The position numbers were made by a program, and so were the translations under genes. The notes under the pieces are model-generated. The model had not been told where the DNA came from. It did no database searches and worked only from the letters and a program-made list of their open reading frames with translations. 64,000 nt of DNA from Thermoflexus hugenholtzii (GTDB lineage Bacteria > Chloroflexota > Anaerolineae > Thermoflexales > Thermoflexaceae), in contig NZ_CP076326.1 in NCBI RefSeq assembly GCF_018771565.1, positions 496,001-560,000 of the forward strand, in the 5' to 3' direction. Shown piece by piece: positions 1 through 7,416 of the stretch; the stretch's first letter is position 1, and every line of letters starts with the position of its first letter.

Positions 1-517
1 TGTAGTCCGCCAGGGGCATCCCCACCGGCGCCTCCGGGTCCAGCAGGATGATCCCCTCGTGGTCCTCGGAGATCCCCAGCTCTTTCTCTGAGCAGACCAT
101 GGCGTCGGAATAGATCCCGCGGATGGCCCGGCCCTGGAGGGTCATCTTCACCCAGCCCGGCTGGTGGCCGTCGTAGAGGGTGGCCCCTTCCAGGGCGAAG
201 GCCACCTTAAGAGGGCGCTCCGGCGGACGTTCCAGGAAAGGGAACAGGTTAGGCGCGCCGGTGACCACCACCTTCGGCTCCCCCCGGCCGTAGTCCACCG
301 TGGCCAGGAGCAGGCGGTCGGCGTTGGGATGGCGCTCCACCCGGAGGATCTGCCCGACGACGATCCGCTCCCGGTCCCATTCCAGGGGAGCGCCGGGGAC
401 CCCGAACCGCTCGATGGCGGTCACCTCCAGGCCGGCCAGGGTCAGGCGCTCGGCCAGCTCCTCCGGCGGCAGATCGATCCTCACGTATTCCTGTAGCCAG
501 CGCAGCGGAACCCGCAT
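1..517 (-). CDS. pheT: Phenylalanine--tRNA ligase beta subunit, N-terminal part (cut by window edge)
   Basis: This is the beginning of the beta chain of phenylalanyl-tRNA synthetase, which with PheS attaches phenylalanine to tRNA-Phe in the cytoplasm. The first 172 codons are present. The chain starts MRVPLRWLQEYV, typical of PheT, and continues into the tRNA-binding (EMAP/OB-fold) region with VERHPNADRLLLATVDYG and a later SDAMVCSEKELG stretch. The start at 517 is the ATG before MRVPLRWL. It lies 48 bases after the stop of the MntA-HepT gene, so pheS, that gene and pheT appear to form one operon behind a T-box leader. The remainder lies beyond base 1. Family assignment is firm. Confidence 0.95.
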   Translation of the reverse strand, partial: MRVPLRWLQEYVRIDLPPEELAERLTLAGLEVTAIERFGVPGAPLEWDRERIVVGQILRVERHPNADRLLLATVDYGRGEPKVVVTGAPNLFPFLERPPERPLKVAFALEGATLYDGHQPGWVKMTLQGRAIRGIYSDAMVCSEKELGISEDHEGIILLDPEAPVGMPLADY

Positions 518-565
518 GTCCTGTGTCCTCCTCGCTGGGATCTGGAAGCCATGGGGCCCTTCGGC

Positions 566-1435
566 CTACTTTCCGGAGCGAAGCCCCGTTGCGACCCCGA
601 TGGCCTGGACGAAGTCCTCGATGTCCTGCATCGCCTGGGGGATTGCTTGAAAGACGAGGCGATCATCCACTTCCCAATATCGATGAACCAGCCGATGGCG
701 CATGCGAATCAGGTCGGAGAGACGCTGCGCGAGCGCCTCGTGGAGCACTCCATGCTCCTGGAGCACTTGAAGCGCCTCACTGTAGGTTTCCGGGGGGCGC
801 CAGCGGTTCTGAGCGATCAGGTGCTGGGCGATATCCACAATGGCTTCCGCTGCCAGCACCAGGTGATACCGGGCGCTGCCTCGTCGGTGTGGGTCGGCTA
901 AGAAATCCGCCTCGGGCATCCGGGCGAGGGAATCGAGGGCCCGCTGGCTTTCAAACAGTGCGGAGAGCAGGTTGCGCATGCGATCGCTTTGATAGCGGAT
1001 CATCTGGAAGACACCTCGCAGGTAAGCTTCGTGCAGGCGGCGGACCTCGAAGTATTCGGTCCAGGTCGAGGCCTCGAAGTCGGCGCGGCGGCCCTCGTCG
1101 CGGCAGAGGAGAATGCGGCGGGGCCGGATGGCGGCGAAGCGGAAGGCCGGTGGCGCGGCGTTCAGGGCCCGCACGTCCACCGGGAAGGGGAGGCCGGCCC
1201 GGCGCAGCGTCGCCTCCAGGCGGGCGGCCAGCTCCGCTTCCCGGGGCCAGGCCGGCGTGGGAAAAGGATCCAGGAACACCGCGACGTCGATGTCCCGGAA
1301 GACTTCCCCCTCGACGAAGGAGCCGTGCAGGTAAGCGAAGACTACATCGGGCTCCCCAGCCAGGGCCCCGGCCAGGCGCTCTTCCACACGGCCCTTTTCT
1401 TCCTCATGGACCCGCCAGGTCTTGATCGGCTCCAT
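566..1435 (-). CDS. Single-chain MntA-HepT protein: MNT nucleotidyltransferase fused to HEPN (DUF86) domain
   Basis: A 289-residue chain joins the two halves of an MntA/HepT (MNT-HEPN) toxin-antitoxin pair. Residues about 25-110 form a minimal nucleotidyltransferase: G38-S39, D48 and D50 make a GSx8DxD motif, and D87 in FPVDVRALN is a likely third carboxylate. Residues about 125-285 are a HepT/DUF86 HEPN domain with the RNase motif Rx4HxY at R246, H251 and Y253. In characterised two-gene systems MntA transfers AMP to the tyrosine of that motif and silences the HEPN RNase; here both would act in one polypeptide. The gene begins nine bases after pheS, with GAGGGCGGAG just before the ATG, and pheT follows. 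Toxicity, antitoxicity and the RNA target are inferred. Other functions, such as a housekeeping nucleotidyltransferase, are possible. Confidence 0.85.
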   Translation of the reverse strand: MEPIKTWRVHEEEKGRVEERLAGALAGEPDVVFAYLHGSFVEGEVFRDIDVAVFLDPFPTPAWPREAELAARLEATLRRAGLPFPVDVRALNAAPPAFRFAAIRPRRILLCRDEGRRADFEASTWTEYFEVRRLHEAYLRGVFQMIRYQSDRMRNLLSALFESQRALDSLARMPEADFLADPHRRGSARYHLVLAAEAIVDIAQHLIAQNRWRPPETYSEALQVLQEHGVLHEALAQRLSDLIRMRHRLVHRYWEVDDRLVFQAIPQAMQDIEDFVQAIGVATGLRSGK

Positions 1436-1444
1436 CTCCGCCCT

Positions 1445-2479
1445 CTAATCGAACTGCTCTAAGAAGCGCAGGTCGTTGGCCCAGAAATATCGAATATCGT
1501 CGATGCGATGTTTGAGCATAGTGATCCGTTGCGGCCCCATGCCGAAGGCGAAGCCGGTGAAGCGGCGGGGATCGTAGCCGCCGTTTTGCAGGACCACGGG
1601 GTGCACCATCCCGGCGCCGGCGATCTCGAGCCAGCCGGTGTGCTTGCAGACCCGGCAGCCTCGCCCCTCGCAGAGGATGCAGTCGATATCCACCTCCACG
1701 CTGGGCTCGGTGAAGGGGAAATACGAGGCGCGGAAGCGGACCTTGCGCTCGGGTCCGAACATCCGGCGGGCGAAGTCCGCCAGGGTGCCCTTAAGGTCGC
1801 TCATGGTCACCCCGGGGCCCACGGCCAGTCCCTCCACCTGGTGGAACATGATCTCGGAGCGGGCGGTGATCTGCTCATAACGATAACACATCCCGGGCAG
1901 GATCACCCGGATGGGCTCCGGGCAGAAGGCCCGCATGGCATGGATCTGTCCCGGGGAGGTGTGGGTGCGCAGGATCACTCCCTCCCGGTCGGTGTAGAAC
2001 GTGCTCCACATATCCCGGGCGGGGTGATGGGGTGGGATGTTGAGCAGCTGGAAGTTGTATTCATCGGTCTCCACGTCCCGGCTGGTGAAGACCTGGAAGC
2101 CCATCTCGGCGAAGATGGCGACGATCTCCCGGAGGGTGCGGGTGGCCGGGTGAAGCCGGCCGGCGCGGACCGGACGGCCGGGCAAGGTGACGTCCAGGGG
2201 CGGCGCCTCCAGCTCGCGGCGCAGGGCGGCCTGGCGCAGGGCCTCCCGCCGCGCGGCGTAGGCTGCCTCGAGGGCCTCTTTGACCTCGTTGGCCTTGCGC
2301 CCGATGGCCGGCCGCAGCTCCCGGGGGAGAGTCCCCAGGGCGGCGAAGGCCTCCATCAGTCGGCTGCGCCGGCCCAGATAGCCGGCATACCAGGCCTGGA
2401 GGGCCTCCTCGGTGTCCAGCCCTTCCAGCTCCCGTAACGCCTCCTCACGCAATCGTTCCAGCTCGTCCACGGTGACCAT
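1445..2479 (-). CDS. pheS: Phenylalanine--tRNA ligase alpha subunit
   Basis: This 344-residue protein is the catalytic alpha subunit of the alpha2-beta2 phenylalanyl-tRNA synthetase. The N-terminal third is a helical coiled-coil arm (about residues 1-90). It is followed by the class II aminoacylation core with HPATRTLREIVAIFAEMGF, motif 2 around RTHTSPGQIHAM and VILPGMCYRYE, and motif 3 in GFAFGMGPQRITMLKH near the C terminus. Length is normal for bacterial PheS. The ATG at 2479 has AGGAGG upstream. It is the first gene downstream of a T-box leader and is followed closely by the MntA-HepT gene and pheT. Phe starvation should therefore raise expression of the whole group if the T-box works in the usual way. 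Confidence 0.97.
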   Translation of the reverse strand: MVTVDELERLREEALRELEGLDTEEALQAWYAGYLGRRSRLMEAFAALGTLPRELRPAIGRKANEVKEALEAAYAARREALRQAALRRELEAPPLDVTLPGRPVRAGRLHPATRTLREIVAIFAEMGFQVFTSRDVETDEYNFQLLNIPPHHPARDMWSTFYTDREGVILRTHTSPGQIHAMRAFCPEPIRVILPGMCYRYEQITARSEIMFHQVEGLAVGPGVTMSDLKGTLADFARRMFGPERKVRFRASYFPFTEPSVEVDIDCILCEGRGCRVCKHTGWLEIAGAGMVHPVVLQNGGYDPRRFTGFAFGMGPQRITMLKHRIDDIRYFWANDLRFLEQFD

Positions 2480-2485
2480 GCCGGC

Positions 2486-2825
2486 GTGCCTCCTAATAGG
2501 GGTCGATGAGAATCCCGGGAAATAACCACGCCCTCATCCCGGCCAGGGACGAGGGCGTGGGCTCCCCCGCGGTACCACCCTGCTTGGCCTGCGGCGCGCA
2601 GGCCCGCTCTTCGCCGGAGGCAAGGGTCTCCGGCGGCCCGGATAACGGTGGGCCCTCCGGGAACGGCTACTGGGGAGAGGGCTTCCGGAGGCCTCTCCGG
2701 TTCGCCGTTCCGGCTCCGGGGCGAACTTCAGCCGGCGGTCGCCGAGCGGGGCTCTCAGCCGCGGCCCCGCCGCTCTGGCGGCGCCGTCCCGGCCTACTCC
2801 TCCCCTTCTTCGCCGTTCGGAAAAA
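2486..2825 (-). promoter_or_regulatory. T-box riboswitch leader of pheS, probably tRNA-Phe specific
   Basis: The minus-strand leader contains the canonical T-box sequence AGGGTGGTACCGCGG at 2581-2567, followed by a GC-rich hairpin before pheS. T-box leaders pair with uncharged tRNA through a specifier codon in Stem I and through the tRNA acceptor end at the T-box bulge. Upstream, GGGGAGGAGTAG near 2800 and a GAGA element near 2755 resemble the Stem I base. A TTC triplet at 2725-2723 in the context TGAAGTTCGCC is a plausible Phe specifier. The T-box itself is certain from sequence; the Stem I fold and specifier are proposals. No clear promoter is visible, but it should lie near 2830-2870. Confidence 0.9.
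2526..2560 (-). terminator. T-box terminator hairpin
   Basis: A perfect 10-bp stem, CCACGCCCTC against GAGGGCGTGG, encloses a 15-base loop and is followed on the minus strand by TTATTTCC. It lies six bases after the T-box sequence, the position expected for the terminator that competes with the tRNA-stabilised antiterminator. The U-tract is short, so termination may be modest. Confidence 0.75.
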
Positions 2826-2837
2826 AGATCAGGCTAT

Positions 2838-3929
2838 TCACGGATCTTCGGAGCCCCCAGACGCTTCCAGGGTCCAGGGTTGGGGGGCGACCAGCTCCCC
2901 CTGGGCTTGTAGCAGAAGGCCGATGCGGGCCTCTCGCGCGAGCTCCAACGCCCGACGATCCAGAACCACCCCGAAGATCAGGGGCAGCACAGGGCCTCGC
3001 ACGCCATATGCGCGCAGAGCTTCCTGCACGGCGGCGTTGCGCAGCAGGTCCGCGAAATCGTGGACCGCGCGGGGCCCGAGACGGGCCTTTACGGAGATGA
3101 GAAGCCAGGCCTCTTCGCCGTCGGGCCCGCGCACCCGGGCGATCCCGTCCAGCTCCCCAATCCGGTCAATGGCCAGGGTGGCGATCGGCTCCAGGAGGAC
3201 GTAACCGCGCTCCGCCAGATAGCGCTGCACGGCTTCCACCATCTGGCCTTCCACGGTCACGCCGACGGTCTGGCCGAACCGGTCCAGGGTGCGCTGGAAC
3301 TGTTCCTGGCGTAGAAGGACCTGCCGCAGGGTCTCCTCTGTGCGGCGCTGGGCCTCGGCGAGTTCGGCGAATCGGCGCTCGGTCTCGGCGCGGTATTCCA
3401 GGAACTCCTGACGATGCGCTACGAACTCCTGGCGGTGGGCGGCGAACTCTTCGTAGTGGCGGCGCTGGGCTTCGGCGAGTTCGGCGAATCGGCGCTCGGT
3501 CTCGGCGCGGTATTCCAGGAACTCCTGACGATGCGCTACGAACTCCTGGCGGTGGGCGGCGAACTCTTCGTAGTGGCGGCGCTGGGCTTCGGCGAGTTCG
3601 GCGAAACGCCGGTCAGTCTCGGCACGGTATTCCAGGAACTCCTGGCGGTGGGCCGTGAAAGTCTCGCTCAGGTTGCGAAGGGCCTCGGCGAGCTCGGCGA
3701 AGCGGCGGTCGGTTTCGGCCCGGTGGGCGGCCAGGGCTTCCTCGGTGCGGCGCTGGGCCTCGGCGAGTTCAGCGAAACGCCGGTCGACCAGCTTGTGGAG
3801 CTCCCGGAATGCGTTCGGAAGATTCAACAGCTCATCCGTCAGGAGCAAGCGGCGCAGCTCCTTCCGCCACTCCTCGTGTTGCTCCAGCAGTCGAACCAGA
3901 TCATGGAAATCCGTGATGGTGAACGCCAT
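2838..3929 (-). CDS. Coiled-coil protein with 39-residue tandem repeats and a C-terminal PD-(D/E)XK-like domain
   Basis: A 363-residue protein of uncertain function. Residues about 40-215 are almost all charged helix of the type RRFAELAEAQRR/HYEEFAAHRQEF, a long coiled coil containing two exact 39-residue repeats plus degenerate copies. The C-terminal 130 residues (from VGVTVEGQMVEAVQRYLAERG) resemble the nuclease-like fold of DUF3782-type proteins. In the ELDGIARV ... LLISVKARL region, however, the usual E-x-K is S-V-K, so catalysis is doubtful. The start is placed at the internal ATG (3929, MAFTITDFHDLV) with GAGGG upstream; an in-frame ATG at 3953 is the alternative. It is transcribed toward the pheS T-box leader. 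Such proteins are common in Chloroflexota and Cyanobacteria, and no role is established. Confidence 0.7.
   Translation of the reverse strand: MAFTITDFHDLVRLLEQHEEWRKELRRLLLTDELLNLPNAFRELHKLVDRRFAELAEAQRRTEEALAAHRAETDRRFAELAEALRNLSETFTAHRQEFLEYRAETDRRFAELAEAQRRHYEEFAAHRQEFVAHRQEFLEYRAETERRFAELAEAQRRHYEEFAAHRQEFVAHRQEFLEYRAETERRFAELAEAQRRTEETLRQVLLRQEQFQRTLDRFGQTVGVTVEGQMVEAVQRYLAERGYVLLEPIATLAIDRIGELDGIARVRGPDGEEAWLLISVKARLGPRAVHDFADLLRNAAVQEALRAYGVRGPVLPLIFGVVLDRRALELAREARIGLLLQAQGELVAPQPWTLEASGGSEDP
3364..3597 (-). repeat. Two identical 117-bp tandem repeats inside the coiled-coil gene
   Basis: Bases 3364-3480 and 3481-3597 read identically, and the period is a multiple of three, so reading frame is kept and each unit adds 39 residues. 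Flanking copies continue in diverged form. Identity at the DNA level, including third codon positions, points to recent duplication or gene conversion. Confidence 0.9.
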
Positions 3930-3993
3930 CGAGCCCTCGCGGTGAATCCTCAACTGGATTTTATCACACGTGCGCTCCGCCTCAGAGGATCCG

Positions 3994-5127
3994 TCACCGG
4001 GGCCGGGCGGGGGGATCGCCTAAGGGATCCTCCAGCAGCCCGCCCAGGATGGCCTTGCGCACCGCGGCGGCGCGGGTGTGAACGCCCAGCTTGCTCAGGA
4101 TGCTGTCGACCTGTTTCTTAACCGTGTTGGGGGAGACCACGAGCCGTTCGGCGATCTCCTTGTTGGTCAGCCCGTGGGCCATCCAGCGCAGGACCTCCCG
4201 CTCCCGGGGGGTGAGGGAGGCCAGGGCGGCCTGGTCCTCCGGCGAGAGCGCCCCGGCGGGGCGAGCGGGGGCCGGCCGGGGGCGCCCAGCGAAGGCCTGC
4301 CGGACAAACTGCAGGAAGTTCTGCCGGTTGAAGGCGGCTTTGTCCAGGAAGGCCATGACCCCCAGGCTCTGGTAGGCCATCTCCACCTCATCGGCGGAGG
4401 CGGTGGCGCTGACGGCGATGGTGGGCAATCCTCGTCGCCGGGCCACCCGCAGCAGCCGCAGGCCGTCCCGATTGCCGAAGGGATCCATCGAGCTGGCCAG
4501 CTGGAGGTCGACGATGAGCAGGGCGAAGGATCCCTGCTCCAGCCAGGCCAGGGCCTCGCCGTAGGAGGAGGCCGTCTCCACCGCCAGGCCGATCTCCCCC
4601 AGCAACTCCCGGTAAAGATCCTGCCAGCCCGGGTCGTCCTCCACCACCAGGGCTCGGGGGCCCGGATGCGATGCCGACGGGGCCCCGGCGGGAGCAGACG
4701 GGGAAGGCGAAGGCGCGGAGGGGAGGAGCTCCCGCTGAAGGAGACGAGCGGCGACCTCCCGAAAGGCTCGACGTCGGAAGGTCTCCTTCCGCAGGAAATC
4801 GGCCGCCCGATGACGGGTCAGAGCCTCCACGGCCATCTCGACGGTGGCGTAGCCGGTCAGGGCGATGGCCGGGACCAACGGGCTTCGCTCGGCCAGGGCG
4901 TCCAGGACGCGGAACCCACCCCGATCCCGGTGATCCCCGGGGTCGAGGGAGATGTCCACCACGGCCAGCGTGTAGGGACGCTCCTGTAACCAGGCCAGGG
5001 CGGTGGGGACGTCCGGGGCGGCATCGACCTGCAGCCCCAGCTCCTCGAGCTCCTCGGCGAGCAGCTGCCGCCAGGCCGGGTCATCCTCCACGATCAGCGC
5101 GCGCATCGGCGTGCGCTCCGGGATCAT
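3994..5127 (-). CDS. Response regulator with two receiver domains and a LuxR-type DNA-binding domain
   Basis: This 377-residue regulator has the order REC-REC-HTH. The first receiver (about residues 8-130) has acidic residues E14-D15-D16, probable phosphoacceptor D58 in VVDIS, and K114. The second (about 157-280) has E163-D164-D165, D207 in IVDLQ, and K263. Both carry extra residues after the phosphoacceptor strand. A proline/alanine linker leads to a NarL/FixJ-type helix-turn-helix (about 303-370) containing LTPREREVLRWMAHG and NKEIAERLVVSPNTVKKQV. The ATG overlaps the stop of the upstream GAF histidine kinase (ATGA), so the two are translationally coupled and very likely partners. Two receivers could integrate two phosphate inputs. 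Targets are unknown. Confidence 0.93.
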   Translation of the reverse strand: MIPERTPMRALIVEDDPAWRQLLAEELEELGLQVDAAPDVPTALAWLQERPYTLAVVDISLDPGDHRDRGGFRVLDALAERSPLVPAIALTGYATVEMAVEALTRHRAADFLRKETFRRRAFREVAARLLQRELLPSAPSPSPSAPAGAPSASHPGPRALVVEDDPGWQDLYRELLGEIGLAVETASSYGEALAWLEQGSFALLIVDLQLASSMDPFGNRDGLRLLRVARRRGLPTIAVSATASADEVEMAYQSLGVMAFLDKAAFNRQNFLQFVRQAFAGRPRPAPARPAGALSPEDQAALASLTPREREVLRWMAHGLTNKEIAERLVVSPNTVKKQVDSILSKLGVHTRAAAVRKAILGGLLEDPLGDPPARPR

Positions 5128-7310
5128 CGGCTCGTTCCCTCCTTTCCCTCAAGGCGTGAAGGCATCCCGCCCGGATCCATCGGGGCGCGGGGCAGGCGGA
5201 TGTGGAAGGCTGTGCCCTGGCCCGGGGCGCTTTCCACCCGGATCTCCCCGCCGAACCGCTGGATGAGCAACTTCACCCACCACAGGCCGAAGCCCAGCTT
5301 CTTCGGCGCGCGCTTGGTGGAGAAATCCAGCTCGAAGATCCGCTCCTGGATCTCCGGGGGGATCCCCGGCCCGTTGTCCCGGACGGTGAGGATCACGTCC
5401 TGGGGGCCGGCCGCTCCCTCGATGCGGATCCAGCCGCTCTCCCCCAGGGCCTCCACCGCGTTCTCGATCAGGTTGAAGAAGACCAGGGCCAGCTGGGGCT
5501 CCCCGGCCATCACCGGTGGCAGATCCTCCAGCCCGACGACCTCCAGCCGGATCCCCTCCGGGATCCGCAGATCTCGCAGGGCCATCTCCAGGCAGGGGAG
5601 GACCGGGATAGGGCGGGGGGCCATCGGCCGCAGGTAGACCATCGCCTCCCGCACCGCGTCCATCGCCGCCCGGGCCCGGCTTTCGATCTCCTGCAGGATC
5701 GCGTGGAGATAAGCGTCTTCGAGGAGGGCCGGCCGCTTCTCCCGCAGCCCCTCCAGGCGCACCGGGATCAGGCCGATGTAGTTGTTCAGGCGGTGGAGGA
5801 GATTGGCGGCGATGTCGCCGACGGCGGCGAAGGCCTCCATGATCGCCTGACGCTCCCGGGCCTCCTGAAGGGCCCGGACGTGTTCGGCCAGCTGGACGGC
5901 CAGGGCGGCGTGGTTGGCCAGGATGATCAGCAGGCGCTGGTCGCGCTCGGTGAAGGTGCGCGGGCGGGAGGAATGGACCACAAACACCCCCCGGACGGCG
6001 CCGGTGGGGTCCAGCATCGGCACAGCCAGGGCCCATCCCCCGGTCTCGAAGGAGAGGGGGCGGCGGGCCCGGCACACCGCCTCGGCCAGCCCGGCGGTCC
6101 CGGCCATGGTGGGGTGGGTGGCGAAGGCGAGGGCCGGCGGGCCCTCGGGGTGGATCAGCCAGATGGCGCCGTCGGAGGCCTGGAGCAGCTCACAGGCCAG
6201 GGCGACGGCGCGGGCGAAGAGGGCCTCGCGGCCGGCATGAAGGAGCTGCCCGGTGATCTCCTGCATGCCTCGCAGCAGCCGCATCTCCTGGAGGGCGATC
6301 ACCGCCCGGGCGGCCAGCATCTCCAGCAACCGCTGGTCGGCCTCCGTGAAGGCTCCGGGCTCCGGGCTTTCCAGGTTCAGCACGCCCTCCGCCTCCCCGC
6401 CGGCCCCGATCAGCGGCACGGCCAGCTCGGCGCGGATCTCCTGGCCGGCCAGCCAGGGCCGGTAGATCGAGGCCCAGGGCGAGGTGTGCAGGTCATCGAT
6501 ACGCAGCGAGCGACCGTGGACGGCCACCCATCCGACGATGCTGGTCTCGTCCAGGTCCAGCTCGGGCGCTACATTGGGGAGCAGAGGGCGGCCGATCACC
6601 GCGCCCAGCACCAGACGCCGGCGCCCGCGGTCCACCAGGCGCAGCGTGCCGAAACGGGCGCCGGTCAGCTCCAGGGCGATCCGCAGGATGGCCTCCAGCA
6701 CCTCCTGGGGGTCGGCCCGGGCGCTGAGGAGGTGGTCCATGCGCCGCAGCTCCTCCAGTTCGCGGGTGGCCCGACCCAGCGCCTGTCGGAGGCGTTCCAT
6801 GGCCCGTGCCCGCTGCAGGGCGAGGGCGGCCAGGCCGGTGAAGGCCTCGATGGCTTCGATCTCCTCTTCGGTGAAGGGGCGCTCCTCCCGGCATGAGAGG
6901 TAGAGCACCCCCACCGGCCCCTCGGCGGTCAGCAGGGGCCAGCACCCCACGCTGCGGGCGCCCGCCGCCTGTTTCGCGGGATGGATGGGGATGTCCGGCG
7001 CCTCCCAGGAGAGGACGCGCCGTCGATGGAGAAGCGCATGGGCGGCCATCCCATCCGGCCGGGGCCAGTCCGGCCCGGTGAGCTCCCCGGTCTTCCCCAC
7101 GGCCACGCGGGAGGCTGGATCGAGGCTGCTCTGTTCCGGATCGTAGCAGAACAGGATGGCGGCGGGCGCCTCCCGCCCCTCCAGCAGGCGGAGGGCCTCC
7201 TCCCCGATGCGGCGCATGCATTCGGGGAGCGGCGTTTCAGGGGGGAGGCCGGCCAGGCGCTCCCCCGCCGCCTTCAGGCGCTGGCACAGCTCGCGCATCG
7301 CCGGGGTCAT
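5124..7310 (-). CDS. Multi-GAF sensor histidine kinase
   Basis: A soluble kinase of about 728 residues with no membrane segment. It has an N-terminal helix, then three GAF-like sensory domains (roughly 25-165, 200-350 and 365-480). A dimerisation helix carries the likely phospho-histidine in NLLHRLNNYIG, an H-x-L-N-N form rather than the classic HELRTPL box. The C-terminal HATPase shows FFNLIENAVEAL, DNGPGIP and GFGLWWVK. The stop overlaps the ATG of the REC-REC-LuxR gene, its presumed substrate. The start is set at 7310 (MTPAMRELCQ) because a TATAAT box lies at 7379-7374, so the upstream in-frame ATG at 7382 would precede the transcription start. The ligand is unknown. Confidence 0.9.
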   Translation of the reverse strand: MTPAMRELCQRLKAAGERLAGLPPETPLPECMRRIGEEALRLLEGREAPAAILFCYDPEQSSLDPASRVAVGKTGELTGPDWPRPDGMAAHALLHRRRVLSWEAPDIPIHPAKQAAGARSVGCWPLLTAEGPVGVLYLSCREERPFTEEEIEAIEAFTGLAALALQRARAMERLRQALGRATRELEELRRMDHLLSARADPQEVLEAILRIALELTGARFGTLRLVDRGRRRLVLGAVIGRPLLPNVAPELDLDETSIVGWVAVHGRSLRIDDLHTSPWASIYRPWLAGQEIRAELAVPLIGAGGEAEGVLNLESPEPGAFTEADQRLLEMLAARAVIALQEMRLLRGMQEITGQLLHAGREALFARAVALACELLQASDGAIWLIHPEGPPALAFATHPTMAGTAGLAEAVCRARRPLSFETGGWALAVPMLDPTGAVRGVFVVHSSRPRTFTERDQRLLIILANHAALAVQLAEHVRALQEARERQAIMEAFAAVGDIAANLLHRLNNYIGLIPVRLEGLREKRPALLEDAYLHAILQEIESRARAAMDAVREAMVYLRPMAPRPIPVLPCLEMALRDLRIPEGIRLEVVGLEDLPPVMAGEPQLALVFFNLIENAVEALGESGWIRIEGAAGPQDVILTVRDNGPGIPPEIQERIFELDFSTKRAPKKLGFGLWWVKLLIQRFGGEIRVESAPGQGTAFHIRLPRAPMDPGGMPSRLEGKEGTSR

Positions 7311-7373
7311 CCGGAACCGCCGAGGCCCGGCAGGGCGATGGCGCCCATCCGCCCTGCCGGATTTTGAAGGGGA

Positions 7374-7401
7374 ATTATACAAAGCGGAGCCCTCGCTGCA
7401 A
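7374..7401 (-). promoter_or_regulatory. Putative sigma-A promoter for the GAF kinase/regulator operon
   Basis: On the minus strand, TATAAT (7379-7374) lies 16 bases after a weak -35 TTGCAG (7401-7396). It sits between the end of the helicase-loader gene and the kinase. A start site near 7367 would leave a leader of about 57 bases before the ATG at 7310. Confidence 0.55.
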
Positions 7402-7416
7402 CTTCCCGCTACTCGC

